The notes beneath the pieces are model-generated. The model did no database searches, was not told the DNA's origin, and worked only from the letters and a program-made list of their open reading frames with translations. Both the position numbers and the translations under genes were made by a program. 64,000 nucleotides of DNA from an uncultured Halocynthiibacter sp. Its GTDB lineage: Bacteria; Pseudomonadota; Alphaproteobacteria; Rhodobacterales; Rhodobacteraceae. Shown piece by piece: positions 1 through 8,746 of the stretch. The stretch lies in contig CANNCD010000002.1 of NCBI GenBank assembly GCA_947503035.1, positions 1-64,000 of the forward strand. Reading direction: 5' to 3'. Within the stretch, counting starts at the first letter, position 1. Each line of letters begins with the position of its first letter.

Positions 1-298
1 CAGAGACCTGATCCATCGAAATGAAACCAAACCGCCCGCATATCTCTTCAGATATATTACAATGTCAAAGAACTAAGAGACAAAAACTCGACCGAAGCGC
101 CTCAGGTTTCCCTTGGCGCGCCCGCCTCACTAAATCTCTTGGTGACCGTTCAGAGCGTGTCGCCCTGCCGGTGAAGTGGGTTTTAGTGTTAGTCGCCGGA
201 AGTCGCAAGCCCTTTTTTCAAGAAAATGCATTTTTGTGCGATTTAATTCCCGAAGCCCTATTTCTTGGGCATTTTGCGCCTGATGCCCCTCGCTGAAC
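1..298. other. Left-edge stretch without a supported gene
   Basis: About 300 bases lie between the window edge and the end of mgsA. An open frame runs 21-296 on the plus strand, but its translation is rich in Arg, Ser and Pro, has no recognisable domain and no ribosome-binding site, so I do not call it. On the minus strand a short inverted repeat (GGGCAT...ATGCCC, near 265-290) follows mgsA but has no T-run. I see no tRNA fold. The stretch could be the 3' flank of an RNA gene or a dispersed repeat, but nothing in the sequence alone proves it. Confidence 0.4.
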
Positions 299-676
299 CT
301 AGTCGAGAAGGTCCTTGAGGACGGAATTCGCGGTCGATGGACTCATTGCAAGCGGCGTATCGTAATACACAGCCAGCCTCAGAAGTGATTTAACATCAAC
401 ATCATGAGGCAATGCGGACAATGGATCCGTAAAGAAGATCAGCCCATCGAGTCGTCCTTCGGCGATCATCGCGCCAAGTTGAGCGTCTCCCCCAAGTGGG
501 CCGCTCTTCATGCGCTCTACATTCAGACCAAGTTCATCATTGAGACGCTGCCCCGTCGTCCCAGTCCCAAGCAGGTGGACCTTGGACAGTTTTTCAACAT
601 GAGGGCGCGCCCAATCAATCAGCAGATCCTTCTTTCCGTCATGCGCCACGAGGGCAATCCGAATATCGTTTGTCAT
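299..676 (-). CDS. mgsA: Methylglyoxal synthase
   Basis: Converts dihydroxyacetone phosphate to methylglyoxal and phosphate, a cytoplasmic bypass of lower glycolysis that relieves sugar-phosphate stress. The 125-residue protein fills the MGS fold almost alone (the E. coli enzyme is about 152). Family motifs are visible: ALVAHDGKK near residue 8-16, GTGTTG near 37-42 in the phosphate-binding region, SGPLGGDAQ near 58-66, and the FFTDPL segment near 81-86 with the conserved Asp. The start overlaps the stop of the upstream DMT transporter gene by four bases, so the two are probably translationally coupled. Identification is secure; the link to the transporter is only positional. Confidence 0.95.
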   Translation of the reverse strand: MTNDIRIALVAHDGKKDLLIDWARPHVEKLSKVHLLGTGTTGQRLNDELGLNVERMKSGPLGGDAQLGAMIAEGRLDGLIFFTDPLSALPHDVDVKSLLRLAVYYDTPLAMSPSTANSVLKDLLD

Positions 677-1659
677 TTATCGTTCTCCATGTGGCGCGTT
701 GGGTGAATGCCGCGACGGCGTAGGATTGTGCCCACACGCAATGATGTCCCTGTTTCGAACCGGCTTCGAGTCCGAAGCACCGGCGTATTCTCTGACGTAT
801 CGCCAGTGCTTTCACGCATTAGGATATAGATGCCGGACATAATAATTACGGTTGCTCCAATCATCGTTGGCACATCAACGGTTTCGTTGAACAACATGAT
901 ACCAAAGATCGTCGCCCAAATGATTTGGCTGTATTGCATGGGCGCTACGATCACGGCCTCACCATTGCGATATGCAAAGATAAGAAAGTTCATCGCGATA
1001 AACCCAAAGGCCGCGACGATCCCCACCTTACCAAGGTCCTCGATCGGCATTGGGATGTAGATGAACGGCAAAAGGATCGCCATCAGGACAAAGTTCACAA
1101 TCATCGGATAGATCAACAGAACCACCGTACGTTCTTCTTGGCCGATCTTACGCATGATAACGGCGTTCACCGCATTCCCGACCGCAGACAGAACCGCCGC
1201 GCCGTGGCCAAGCGTCAAGGGTTCATCCCCAGGGCGCAAAACGATCAGCACCCCAACAAGCCCCGCAACAACGGCCGCGCCACGATGCAGGCCAACCTTT
1301 TCACCAAGGATCGGGATCGACAGAAGCGTAATCAGCAAAGGCGAGGCAAAGAAGATCGCATAGGCCTGAGCCAGCGGTAGATGCCCGAACGCATAAAACG
1401 CACAAAGCCCTGTAATAACAACCGCCACGGTACGCAGCGCCATCCACCACGGATGCACGGGGCGCAGGTTCCCGCGCGTTGGGTCCTGCATCAACATCAT
1501 CGTCAAAAGAGGGAAACCAAAGAGCACGCTAAAGAACATGATCTGAACGGCGCCGTAGGACGCCCCCAAAGATTTCACCACGACATCATGTGTCGAAAAG
1601 ATCGCGAATGCCGTCAGGGCATAGGCTGCACCGCGCATATTAGAAGGGCTAAGCGCCAT
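673..1659 (-). CDS. DMT-superfamily (EamA) transporter
   Basis: Inner-membrane permease of the drug/metabolite transporter superfamily. The 328 residues contain about ten hydrophobic helices arranged as two EamA repeats: an N-terminal set starting at GAAYALTAFAIFSTHD and a C-terminal set with the QYSQIIWATIFGIMLFNE segment typical of the second repeat. The extra C-terminal tail (about 40 residues, Arg-rich) is probably cytoplasmic. The substrate cannot be deduced. The gene overlaps mgsA by four bases and is probably its upstream operon partner. The start ATG at 1659 fits the usual N-terminus just before the first helix. Confidence 0.88.
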   Translation of the reverse strand: MALSPSNMRGAAYALTAFAIFSTHDVVVKSLGASYGAVQIMFFSVLFGFPLLTMMLMQDPTRGNLRPVHPWWMALRTVAVVITGLCAFYAFGHLPLAQAYAIFFASPLLITLLSIPILGEKVGLHRGAAVVAGLVGVLIVLRPGDEPLTLGHGAAVLSAVGNAVNAVIMRKIGQEERTVVLLIYPMIVNFVLMAILLPFIYIPMPIEDLGKVGIVAAFGFIAMNFLIFAYRNGEAVIVAPMQYSQIIWATIFGIMLFNETVDVPTMIGATVIIMSGIYILMRESTGDTSENTPVLRTRSRFETGTSLRVGTILRRRGIHPTRHMENDK

Positions 1660-1728
1660 AACACTGCTCCAAATGGTTTGTTACCAAAAAGGAGTGCAGC
1701 GTTATGGCGCTAAATGCAAGCCGCCGTA

Positions 1729-2622
1729 TTACGCAGACTTTTTGGCGAACAACCGCTTGAGCCCAAGCAAAGGCAAAAGAAGCAGCACACCGAACTTTTT
1801 AAGTAGCGTCAACAGCACCACAAGGAAGCCCGTTTTCGCAAGCACCTTACCGGCGATCAGACCGCCGATCCCGACGGCGGCAACCTTATCAATCGAGGAA
1901 TCGAATTCGTCATATGTATTGCCGGGGGTAAATGCCGCCATATCAAGCGCAACAGGCACCGCGGCGTTGATTTCGTCCAGCGAGTCGATGTCGGCGATAA
2001 ACCGGAACACCATCACGCCCTGACGGCCAAGAACGCGAATGTCATAGTTCAGTGTCGCGATATCAGACCCCGAGAACATCAATTCCTTGGCCCAGTACAG
2101 GCTGCGTTGTTCTTGGTTATAATATGGCTCGGCGGCCCAGCCGATCAGATCGACGGTCTCATAGCCATTTTCAATGTTCCACGCGTTGCTTTCTTCGGTG
2201 TCGGCCTGCAAGGTTTTCAACAGATCGTCGTAATCATAATCCGCCGCATCTTCGTCCGACACATACCCGATATCTTCGTACTCAATCGTCATCCCCCATG
2301 ACTCACTCGCAAGGGGGGAATAGGAGACGGGGAAGATCATGCCCAGTTCGGGCACTCCAGGAGGGTTACCCCACGCTTCGGTCAGAATGAACTGTGTGTC
2401 GTCTTGATCAAGAAAGTAGAACCCTTCGGGCACATCAAGCTTAATCTTGCCATCCGCAAGGAAAACCGTGGTTTGTTGAAAATCGAGACTATCAAGCGCG
2501 GCCTGCCAATCTTCGTTCAGCTGGGCGTGGATGTCGGGGAACATCTCGCTATGGGTTGCAGAGAATACAGGTTGCACAAACGCGAGCGTGGCGCAGGTCA
2601 TCAAAGAGAATAGCTTCATCAT
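1729..2622 (-). CDS. DUF2167 membrane-anchored exported protein
   Basis: Function unknown. I choose the start at 2622 (tandem ATG ATG, then KLFSLMTCATLAF) because it gives a clear signal peptide ending near PVFS-A; the open frame upstream runs through the terminator of leuB and is not protein-like. The 297-residue product has the DUF2167 signature (a GWAAEPYYNQ segment followed by LYWAKEL and LNYDIRVLGR), and ends in a hydrophobic hairpin (GIGGLIAGKVLAKTGF and VVLLTLLKKFGVLLLLPLL) with a Lys-rich tail. It is probably periplasmic with a C-terminal membrane anchor. The gene lies 61 bases after leuB, beyond a terminator hairpin. Confidence 0.8.
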   Translation of the reverse strand: MMKLFSLMTCATLAFVQPVFSATHSEMFPDIHAQLNEDWQAALDSLDFQQTTVFLADGKIKLDVPEGFYFLDQDDTQFILTEAWGNPPGVPELGMIFPVSYSPLASESWGMTIEYEDIGYVSDEDAADYDYDDLLKTLQADTEESNAWNIENGYETVDLIGWAAEPYYNQEQRSLYWAKELMFSGSDIATLNYDIRVLGRQGVMVFRFIADIDSLDEINAAVPVALDMAAFTPGNTYDEFDSSIDKVAAVGIGGLIAGKVLAKTGFLVVLLTLLKKFGVLLLLPLLGLKRLFAKKSA

Positions 2623-2633
2623 AAATTCCAAAT

Positions 2634-2661
2634 AAAAAAGGGGGCCGCATGGCCCCCCCAA
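2634..2661 (-). terminator. Rho-independent terminator after leuB
   Basis: Read on the minus strand, a GC-only stem (GGGGGCC / GGCCCCC with loop ATGC) is followed directly by six T residues. It lies 23 bases after the leuB stop and only about 12 bases before the start of the DUF2167 gene, so it may also limit read-through into that gene. Confidence 0.85.
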
Positions 2662-2683
2662 ACTATCTAAATTTGTAAAAGCC

Positions 2684-3790
2684 CTAGAGGCTTGCGTCAA
2701 GCGCGGCCACAATCGCGTCGCCCATTTCGCTTGTGCTGATTGGGGTTTCGCCCTCAGCCGCAAGAAGGTCCGCCGTACGTGCGCCGGATGCAAGAACCGC
2801 TTCGACGGCTGCTTCAAGACGATCCGCCTCGGCACCTTGGTCAAAGGAGTAACGCAACGCCATCGCAAAGCTTAGAACACACGCGATTGGGTTTGCTTTG
2901 CCTTGGCCAGCGATGTCAGGTGCGGAACCGTGTACCGGTTCGTACATTGCCTTTGGGCGACCGTTTGCCATTGGCGCACCCAAGGATGCAGATGGCAACA
3001 TGCCCAAAGAACCGGTCAACATCGCCGCCGCATCGGACAGGATATCACCGAACAGGTTGTCGGTTACGATCACGTCGAACTGTTTCGGGTTACGCACAAG
3101 CTGCATCGCGCCGTTGTCCGCATACATGTGGGACAATTCAACGTCGGAATATTCCGCCTGATGCACTTCGTTCACAACGGTCTGCCATAGAATACCGGAT
3201 TCCATAACGTTCGCTTTTTCCATGGAACACACGCGGTTGTCGCGCTTGCGGGCCAATTCGAATGCGGAACGTGCAACACGTGCGATTTCGGATTCGGTGT
3301 AACGCTGGGTGTTGATACCAACGCGTTCGTTGTCGATGGTCTCGATGCCGCGTGGCTCACCAAAGTAGATGCCAGAGGTCAATTCGCGCACGATCATGAT
3401 ATCAAGACCGGCAACGATGTCTTTCTTAAGAGAAGAGAAATCCGCAAGCGCATCGAAACACTGCGCCGGACGTAGGTTCGAGAACAGGTCCATTTCCTTG
3501 CGAAGACGCAAAAGACCGCGCTCAGGTTTTACAGAGAAATCAAGAACGTCGTATTTTGGACCACCAACGGCACCCAAAAGAACCGCGTCGGCCTCTTGTG
3601 CTTTGGCCATTGTGTCGTCGTGCAACGGTGTGCCGTGCGCGTCATAGGCCGCACCACCAACAAGGTCTTCGGAGACGTCGATGTTCACGTCGCGCTTGTC
3701 GCCAAACCAAGTGATGATCTTCTTCACTTCGTCCATCACTTCGGGGCCGATGCCGTCACCGGCGAGAATCAAAAGAGAAGGGTTGCTCAT
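2684..3790 (-). CDS. leuB: 3-isopropylmalate dehydrogenase
   Basis: Catalyses NAD-dependent oxidative decarboxylation of 3-isopropylmalate to 2-oxoisocaproate, the third step of leucine synthesis. The 368-residue protein has the family N-terminus ([13 protein letters not shown]), the central [13 protein letters not shown] segment, the KANVM lysine motif, [10 protein letters not shown] with metal-binding aspartates, and [12 protein letters not shown] near the nucleotide site. The start at 3790 (MSNPS) has AAGGA a few bases upstream; a longer frame begins seven codons earlier. It is transcribed in the same direction as leuC and leuD but is separated from them by two non-leucine genes. Confidence 0.97.
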   Translation of the reverse strand: MSNPSLLILAGDGIGPEVMDEVKKIITWFGDKRDVNIDVSEDLVGGAAYDAHGTPLHDDTMAKAQEADAVLLGAVGGPKYDVLDFSVKPERGLLRLRKEMDLFSNLRPAQCFDALADFSSLKKDIVAGLDIMIVRELTSGIYFGEPRGIETIDNERVGINTQRYTESEIARVARSAFELARKRDNRVCSMEKANVMESGILWQTVVNEVHQAEYSDVELSHMYADNGAMQLVRNPKQFDVIVTDNLFGDILSDAAAMLTGSLGMLPSASLGAPMANGRPKAMYEPVHGSAPDIAGQGKANPIACVLSFAMALRYSFDQGAEADRLEAAVEAVLASGARTADLLAAEGETPISTSEMGDAIVAALDASL

Positions 3791-3868
3791 GTCTGTATCC
3801 TTGGAATGCAAAAGTCCGTCGCGGCATATCGTGTAAACCCCAAGAATTCAAGACGCGACGGTGATATC

Positions 3869-4858
3869 CTAGGGCAGATCGATATCAACCCAGACAGGAT
3901 GATGCCGCGACGCGCCACGAGGGCCGAGGCCGGCGCCGATCACGGTCAGATCCACGGACGGCAAAACATAATCGACACGTTGTTGCCCTGCCCCCACATC
4001 GCCCCAATCCACGGTCACCTGATCCGGTAATGGATCCTGTAATTGCGGATGCGCCAGCAACGCGCGGATCGTATCGCGCAGCCCCGCGCCCCGGTCAGGA
4101 TCATTGTTCGCATCACCCACAATCAGGAACCGATCGGGTGGCGGAGTATGGTCCAGCCCCCCGTCCAAATAGGTGCGCCACAGATTGATCTCGTCGCCAT
4201 TACGTTTGCCGTTGCGATCCTCGGGGCCATCAAAAACCGGCGGCGTGGGGTAAAACGCCATGATCGTCACGCGCGCATCGCCGACCAGCACCGGTACAAC
4301 CCAGTGACCGCCCGATGACAGGCGTTGGATATCCCAAACCTCATCCGTAAAGAACGGCCCGTCGTTGGTCATGGGGATATTCGCATTGGGAAAATCACGC
4401 CACAGCAGGTCCGAGAAATCCACGACGCCCGCGCGGTCAATCGGGTGGCGTGACAGGATCGCCATGCCCCCCTGCCCGCGAAACCGACCATAGGCCTGCG
4501 TGTCGCGCGCATTATCATCGTACCCATCGCGGTCCATGTCGATACCGGTCCGCATTCCAAAATTGGACGACAGGGCAAACCGATGGGGATAGCCGCCAAT
4601 CGCATCCGCAAACGCGCCAAGCGCCACACCATCAAGATCATAATCGATGCCCTGAAGAACAAGAATATCGGCGTCAGTTTCGCGAATAACATCAATGGCC
4701 GACAGAATATCGTCGGTCTTTCCGCGCAACACATCATGCAGGAATATCCCCGGCCCGTTGGCCCCAAGTTCGGTGTTATATGTCGCGATGCGCACAGGAT
4801 CGGCCGCGGCAACCGCGGCCCAGATCAACGAAAGAAGAACGGCTAAGCGAGCTGCCAT
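3869..4858 (-). CDS. Exported endonuclease/exonuclease/phosphatase-family protein
   Basis: A 329-residue protein with a signal peptide (LAVLLSLIWAAVAAADP) followed by an EEP-fold domain. Fold marks include RIATYNTEL at the first strand, DADILVLQGID (the usual Glu of LQE is Gly here), FLIVGDANNDP near the catalytic Asp-Asn, and a terminal SRHHPVWVDI, equivalent to the SDH motif. It is likely a secreted phosphodiesterase or nuclease; the substrate is unknown. The replaced Glu in the LQE motif could weaken metal binding. Its start overlaps the end of the upstream membrane-protein gene by 16 bases, suggesting coupled translation. Confidence 0.8.
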   Translation of the reverse strand: MAARLAVLLSLIWAAVAAADPVRIATYNTELGANGPGIFLHDVLRGKTDDILSAIDVIRETDADILVLQGIDYDLDGVALGAFADAIGGYPHRFALSSNFGMRTGIDMDRDGYDDNARDTQAYGRFRGQGGMAILSRHPIDRAGVVDFSDLLWRDFPNANIPMTNDGPFFTDEVWDIQRLSSGGHWVVPVLVGDARVTIMAFYPTPPVFDGPEDRNGKRNGDEINLWRTYLDGGLDHTPPPDRFLIVGDANNDPDRGAGLRDTIRALLAHPQLQDPLPDQVTVDWGDVGAGQQRVDYVLPSVDLTVIGAGLGPRGASRHHPVWVDIDLP

Positions 4859-5805
4859 GTTTCACGCGGCGAGGCGATGCTCACCTTTTCACGTTTGGCG
4901 CGCAACATATGCGCAAGCCGTGCAAGCGCGAGGCCGCGCATCATCAGGCTGAGCGGGATAAACGACCATGCCGCGATGATCCAAACCAAGGTTTGGCTGG
5001 TCGTGCCGGCACCTTCGCTGATCAATCCCTGAAGCAGGGGAAACACGCTTGGGGAGACAAAGGGGAAAATGATGCCCACAATAATATTGGCCCAAGAATC
5101 ACGGACCATACGGCGGGCCACGTCATCGCTTGTGGTGGGATCAAACGTTGGCAAGTTCACCCACATGTTAAACTGCATGTTCCGACCGGGCCAGTGTGCC
5201 AGCTGCATCGAGCCCGCGAAACAAACAAGTGCAATCAACGCCACGAAATACGAAAGCCCAGCGCCGGCACGGGCGATCCGCACCTCTTGCGCAGTTAGAG
5301 TTTCGGGAAGCGCATCAAGGAACATCCAAACGGGGCTATAGCGGAAATCAAGAATATGACCGACCACATCGCCCAGCGCCCTCACGAACAACGACATCGT
5401 CGTCGGAAACATATGCGCCGAAGCCACATGCGACACGCAGAACACCACAAGCCACAGGGAAATGAAACGCGTCCGGTTGAACGGGGCCGCAAACCGGAAT
5501 TCCACAAGGCTTGGCATCGAGGACGCATATTCGGCAAAGGTAAAAAGACCCGCGACCAAGGCAATAAGGACAACGATCTGATTTGCATCAGCGCTTCCTA
5601 CTGACAACAAAAGCGCAGGTGTCATGACAAGAATCATCACCAAAACTGCGCGCATTGCTGCGCCTATTACACGAGAAATCACGTTGCTCTGCCCTTTTGT
5701 GGATCGATTGCGATGCTTTGCCGCCGTCGTATCCGTTAAAACCGCTCTTTTGGCGGCTTGCCTTATTGTTGCCTTAATTCTGCCTTTTTTCAATTCATCC
5801 ATCAA
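4843..5805 (-). CDS. Polytopic membrane protein of unknown function
   Basis: I do not recognise this family. The 320 residues start with a basic, Lys/Arg-rich region of about 45 residues, followed by about six hydrophobic segments (for example AVLVMILVMTPALLLSVG, IVVLIALVAGLFTF, FISLWLVVFCVSHVAS, YFVALIALVCFAGS, NIIVGIIFPFVSPSVFPLL, LVWIIAAWSFIPLSLMM). The long hydrophilic N-terminus may mean that the true start is a later codon near residue 42-51. It lies between leuD and the EEP-fold gene and overlaps the latter by 16 bases. No transporter or enzyme motif is visible. Confidence 0.6.
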   Translation of the reverse strand: MMDELKKGRIKATIRQAAKRAVLTDTTAAKHRNRSTKGQSNVISRVIGAAMRAVLVMILVMTPALLLSVGSADANQIVVLIALVAGLFTFAEYASSMPSLVEFRFAAPFNRTRFISLWLVVFCVSHVASAHMFPTTMSLFVRALGDVVGHILDFRYSPVWMFLDALPETLTAQEVRIARAGAGLSYFVALIALVCFAGSMQLAHWPGRNMQFNMWVNLPTFDPTTSDDVARRMVRDSWANIIVGIIFPFVSPSVFPLLQGLISEGAGTTSQTLVWIIAAWSFIPLSLMMRGLALARLAHMLRAKREKVSIASPRETWQLA

Positions 5806-5868
5806 GCGTTTGTTGAAATCACCTGTTTTTATGGGGGTTTACTGGCGAAACTGGTGCCACATTGCATC

Positions 5869-5897
5869 AAAAAAGGGGCCCCGCGCACGGAGCCCCC
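5869..5897 (-). terminator. Rho-independent terminator after leuD
   Basis: On the minus strand a stem GGGGCT...GGCCCC with an inner CC/GG pair and a six-base loop is followed by six T residues. It lies about 40 bases after the leuD stop, so leuCD mRNA probably ends here rather than continuing into the downstream membrane-protein gene and leuB. Confidence 0.75.
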
Positions 5898-5935
5898 TAT
5901 ATATTGTGGTCGGTCGTAACCGAGTCGCTAGGCGA

Positions 5936-6541
5936 TTAGACCCAAGGACGCAGCGCGCCTGCTTCGGCTTCGAATGTGTCGATGGACGCTTCTTTGGCCA
6001 TTGTCAGACCGATGTCATCAAGACCTTCGATCAAGCAGTGTTTTTTGAACGCGTCGACTTCGAATGAGAACTTCTCGCCGTCGGACGATGTGATCTCTTG
6101 ATTCACAAGATCCACAGTCATACGTGCGTTTTCGCCTTTTTCGGCGTCTTTCATCAATGCATCAACTTGGTCCTGCGGAAGAACGATTGGCAAGATGCCG
6201 TTCTTGAAACAGTTGTTAAAGAAGATGTCGGCAAAAGACGTTGAAATCACGCAACGCACGCCAAAGTCTTTGATCGCCCAAGGTGCGTGTTCGCGGGATG
6301 AGCCACAGCCAAAGTTATCACCAGCGACGATTATTTCAGCGTTGCGATACGCAGGTTTGTTCAGCACGAAATCAGGGATTTCAGAGCCGTCACGGTTGTA
6401 ACGCATCTCGTCAAACAGGTTCACGCCAAAGCCAGTGCGCTTGATCGATTTCAAGAACACTTTTGGGATGATCATATCTGTATCGATATTCACAAGCGGC
6501 ATAGGAGCCGCAACACCGGTAATCGTTTCAAACTTTTCCAT
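5936..6541 (-). CDS. leuD: 3-isopropylmalate dehydratase small subunit
   Basis: Small (swivel-domain) subunit of isopropylmalate isomerase, which with LeuC interconverts 2- and 3-isopropylmalate. At 201 residues it is of family size. Visible motifs are the N-terminal [17 protein letters not shown], the [15 protein letters not shown] substrate-recognition loop near residues 74-88, and [16 protein letters not shown]. The gene follows leuC after an 11-base gap with a GGAG-containing site before its ATG, and both belong to one transcript. Confidence 0.97.
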   Translation of the reverse strand: MEKFETITGVAAPMPLVNIDTDMIIPKVFLKSIKRTGFGVNLFDEMRYNRDGSEIPDFVLNKPAYRNAEIIVAGDNFGCGSSREHAPWAIKDFGVRCVISTSFADIFFNNCFKNGILPIVLPQDQVDALMKDAEKGENARMTVDLVNQEITSSDGEKFSFEVDAFKKHCLIEGLDDIGLTMAKEASIDTFEAEAGALRPWV

Positions 6542-6552
6542 GGTGGCTCTCC

Positions 6553-7962
6553 TTATGCGAAGTCGCGGATGTCGGTTAGATAACCGGTTACCGCTGCTGC
6601 TGCTGCCATTACTGGGGACACAAGGTGCGTACGACCTTTGTAACCCTGACGACCTTCAAAGTTGCGGTTCGACGTTGCCGCGCAACGCTCGCCTTCGGAC
6701 AACTGATCAGGGTTCATCGCAAGACACATGGAACAACCGGCCATACGCCATTCGAAACCAGCCTCTTTGAAAATCTCAGCGAGACCTTCTTCCTCGGCCT
6801 GTGCGCGCACAAGACCAGAACCAGGTACGATCATCGCACGCATACCGTCGGCGATTTTCTTACCCTTAAGAACGCCAGCCGCCGCACGAAGATCTTCGAT
6901 ACGACCGTTGGTGCAGGAGCCGATGAACACAGTGTCGATCTTGATGTCGGTCAATTTCTGACCTGGCTCGAGGCCCATGTATTCGATCGCACGCTCAGCA
7001 GCGGCAACTTTACCACCTTCGAAGTCAGTTGGGTGCGGAACAGTCGCCGTGATCGGCAGAACGTCTTCTGGGGATGTGCCCCATGTTACGCTTGGCGCGA
7101 TGTCTTCGCCCTTGAGAGTCACGACCTTATCAAAGTGCGCGCCTTCGTCGGTGAAGAGGGTCTTCCAATATGCAAGGGCTGCTTCCCACTGTGCGCCTTT
7201 TGGTGCGTGTGGACGGCCGTTACAGTATTCGAATGTCTTCTCGTCAGGCGCAATAAGACCGGCACGGGCGCCGCCTTCGATGGCCATGTTACAGACGGTC
7301 ATGCGACCTTCCATAGACAAATCTTGGATCGCAGTACCACAGTATTCGATCACGTAACCTGTACCGCCACCGGTACCTGTTTCGCCGATCACGGCCATGG
7401 TCACGTCTTTCGCGGTCACACCTGGTTTAAGGTGACCGGTGATTTCGACCTTCATGTTCAGAGACTTCTTCTGAATAAGGGTCTGAGTCGCAAGAACGTG
7501 CTCAACCTCGGATGTACCGATACCGTGTGCAAGCGCGCCAAACGCACCGTGTGTCGCGGTGTGGCTGTCGCCACAAACAACGGTCATGCCTGGCAATGTC
7601 CAACCCTGCTCTGGGCCAACAATGTGTACGATACCCTGACGAACGTCGGACACTGGGTAATAGTGTACGCCGAATTCTTTGGCGTTGGTATCAAGCGCGT
7701 TCACCTGAATGCGGCTCTCTTCGGTCATCGTGGCGGGATCCGCACGGTCCAAAGTTGTCGGAACGTTGTGATCCGGAACAGCGATTGTTTTCTCTGGTGC
7801 GCGCACCTTGCGGCCAGCAAGACGAAGACCTTCGAAGGCCTGCGCGGACGTCACTTCGTGTACAAGGTGACGATCGATATAAAGAAGCGTGGTGCCGTCT
7901 GCGTCTTCGTGCGCAACATGGGCATCCCAGATTTTATCATAGAGTGTCTTCGGGGCGGTCAT
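6553..7962 (-). CDS. leuC: 3-isopropylmalate dehydratase large subunit
   Basis: Large subunit of isopropylmalate isomerase, an aconitase-family [4Fe-4S] enzyme of leucine synthesis. It has 469 residues, the usual length. The N-terminus ([11 protein letters not shown]) and [10 protein letters not shown] segment are typical; the cluster-ligand cysteines lie in [14 protein letters not shown] and [26 protein letters not shown] carries conserved Ser/His residues. A GAGAGGA site lies a few bases before the ATG. It is the first gene of a leuCD transcript. A long antisense frame over it is only a codon-bias shadow. Confidence 0.97.
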   Translation of the reverse strand: MTAPKTLYDKIWDAHVAHEDADGTTLLYIDRHLVHEVTSAQAFEGLRLAGRKVRAPEKTIAVPDHNVPTTLDRADPATMTEESRIQVNALDTNAKEFGVHYYPVSDVRQGIVHIVGPEQGWTLPGMTVVCGDSHTATHGAFGALAHGIGTSEVEHVLATQTLIQKKSLNMKVEITGHLKPGVTAKDVTMAVIGETGTGGGTGYVIEYCGTAIQDLSMEGRMTVCNMAIEGGARAGLIAPDEKTFEYCNGRPHAPKGAQWEAALAYWKTLFTDEGAHFDKVVTLKGEDIAPSVTWGTSPEDVLPITATVPHPTDFEGGKVAAAERAIEYMGLEPGQKLTDIKIDTVFIGSCTNGRIEDLRAAAGVLKGKKIADGMRAMIVPGSGLVRAQAEEEGLAEIFKEAGFEWRMAGCSMCLAMNPDQLSEGERCAATSNRNFEGRQGYKGRTHLVSPVMAAAAAVTGYLTDIRDFA

Positions 7963-8255
7963 TTTGGTCCTCTCCCGTGGATATTGATGTGAAATTGATG
8001 GAAAAACGCGCGCAGCTGCGCCATCGCCGCCCTACAGGGCTGCGGTAATCGACAAGGATTGACCGTAAAACCGCCAAGGCAACAAGGCGTGGTCATCGAT
8101 TCCAATAATGCGTTTCATGGGGGTGACATAGCCCCTTTGTCCCGATCTCGCAAGGTCGCATCCCCCACGCATCACGTAAAACAAGGCGTTTCTGTATCGA
8201 AACTGTGGAATCCCCTTGCGACGCCCGACAAAATAGGTCACATCCGCGCCTTCCA
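7963..8255. other. leuC-rsfS divergent intergenic region
   Basis: This divergent gap between leuC (minus) and rsfS (plus) should contain the leuC promoter, which I could not place with confidence. It holds an imperfect GCCCT-AC-AGGGC inverted repeat at 8029-8040 and a GC-rich patch just before it. A 79-codon minus-strand frame (8032-8271) has no ribosome-binding site and no recognisable product. I see no leucine-rich leader peptide. Confidence 0.4.
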
Positions 8256-8284
8256 TTGAGGTATGGCACATAGGGTGCTATGAT
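8256..8284 (+). promoter_or_regulatory. Sigma-70 type promoter of rsfS-rlmH
   Basis: TTGAGG at 8256-8261 and TATGAT at 8279-8284 are separated by exactly 17 bases. The pair lies about 55 bases before the rsfS start and faces it. It is the best promoter match in this gap. Confidence 0.65.
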
Positions 8285-8324
8285 AATGGAAGGCCCAGCG
8301 CCCGGGTTTGGCGGCGTATTACCT

Positions 8325-8330
8325 AGGAGG
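8325..8330 (+). promoter_or_regulatory. Ribosome-binding site that fixes the rsfS start
   Basis: AGGAGG here is a full Shine-Dalgarno match. Eight bases downstream is CTG (8339), in frame with rsfS. An in-frame TAG at 8324-8326 overlaps the site, so the coding sequence cannot start further upstream. No ATG, GTG or TTG lies in frame until 8441, 110 bases away, which would remove the start of the conserved domain. Confidence 0.75.
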
Positions 8331-8338
8331 ACACGGTC

Positions 8339-8743
8339 CTGTCTTACTCATCAGACGCAGCCAACAACGGCGCTGCACCGACCACTGCCAAATCTGGTAC
8401 GTCGGGTGACTTTACTGTTGATGAACTATACGCACGCATTTTGCTTTGCCTCGAAGAGAACAAAGCAGAGGAAATCGTAGAAATCGACCTACGCGGAAAA
8501 TCAGAAATCGCCGACCACATGGTTGTGTGTTCGGGTCGCTCCACACGTCAGGTTATGGCGCTTGCGGAACGCATTGTTGCCGACGTCAAAAACGACTTTG
8601 GGGTGTACTCCAAACTCGAAGGCAAAGGCGGCGGGGACTGGGTTCTTGTCGATACTGGCGACGTTCTTGTGCATATCTTCCGTCCTGAGGTTCGCGATTT
8701 TTATCAGCTCGAAAAAATGTGGCTGCCAACAGGCGACGAATAA
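8339..8743 (+). CDS. rsfS: Ribosome silencing factor RsfS, probable CTG start
   Basis: RsfS (RsfA, Iojap family) binds large-subunit protein L14 and blocks subunit joining under starvation. The conserved domain begins around VDELYARILLCLEENKAEEI and continues through IDLRGKSEIADHMVVCSGRS and the GDWVLVDTGDVLVHIFRPE end. An initiation at the first standard codon in frame (TTG at 8441) would cut off the first helix of the domain. The CTG at 8339 gives a 134-residue protein starting MSYSSDAA and has AGGAGG eight bases upstream. Either this is a genuine non-canonical CTG start or a substitution of the original ATG. The gene is followed after three bases by rlmH, forming a ribosome-related operon. 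Confidence 0.88.
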   Translation: MSYSSDAANNGAAPTTAKSGTSGDFTVDELYARILLCLEENKAEEIVEIDLRGKSEIADHMVVCSGRSTRQVMALAERIVADVKNDFGVYSKLEGKGGGDWVLVDTGDVLVHIFRPEVRDFYQLEKMWLPTGDE

Positions 8744-8746
8744 ACC

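Noticed and set aside
6625-7992. 455-codon plus-strand open frame opposite leuC
   Set aside because: Exact antisense of the well-supported leuC; Cys/Phe/Thr-rich translation with no domain; a shadow of codon bias.
8032-8271. 79-codon minus-strand frame before leuC
   Set aside because: No ribosome-binding site, no leucine codon run for a leader peptide, overlaps the rsfS promoter.
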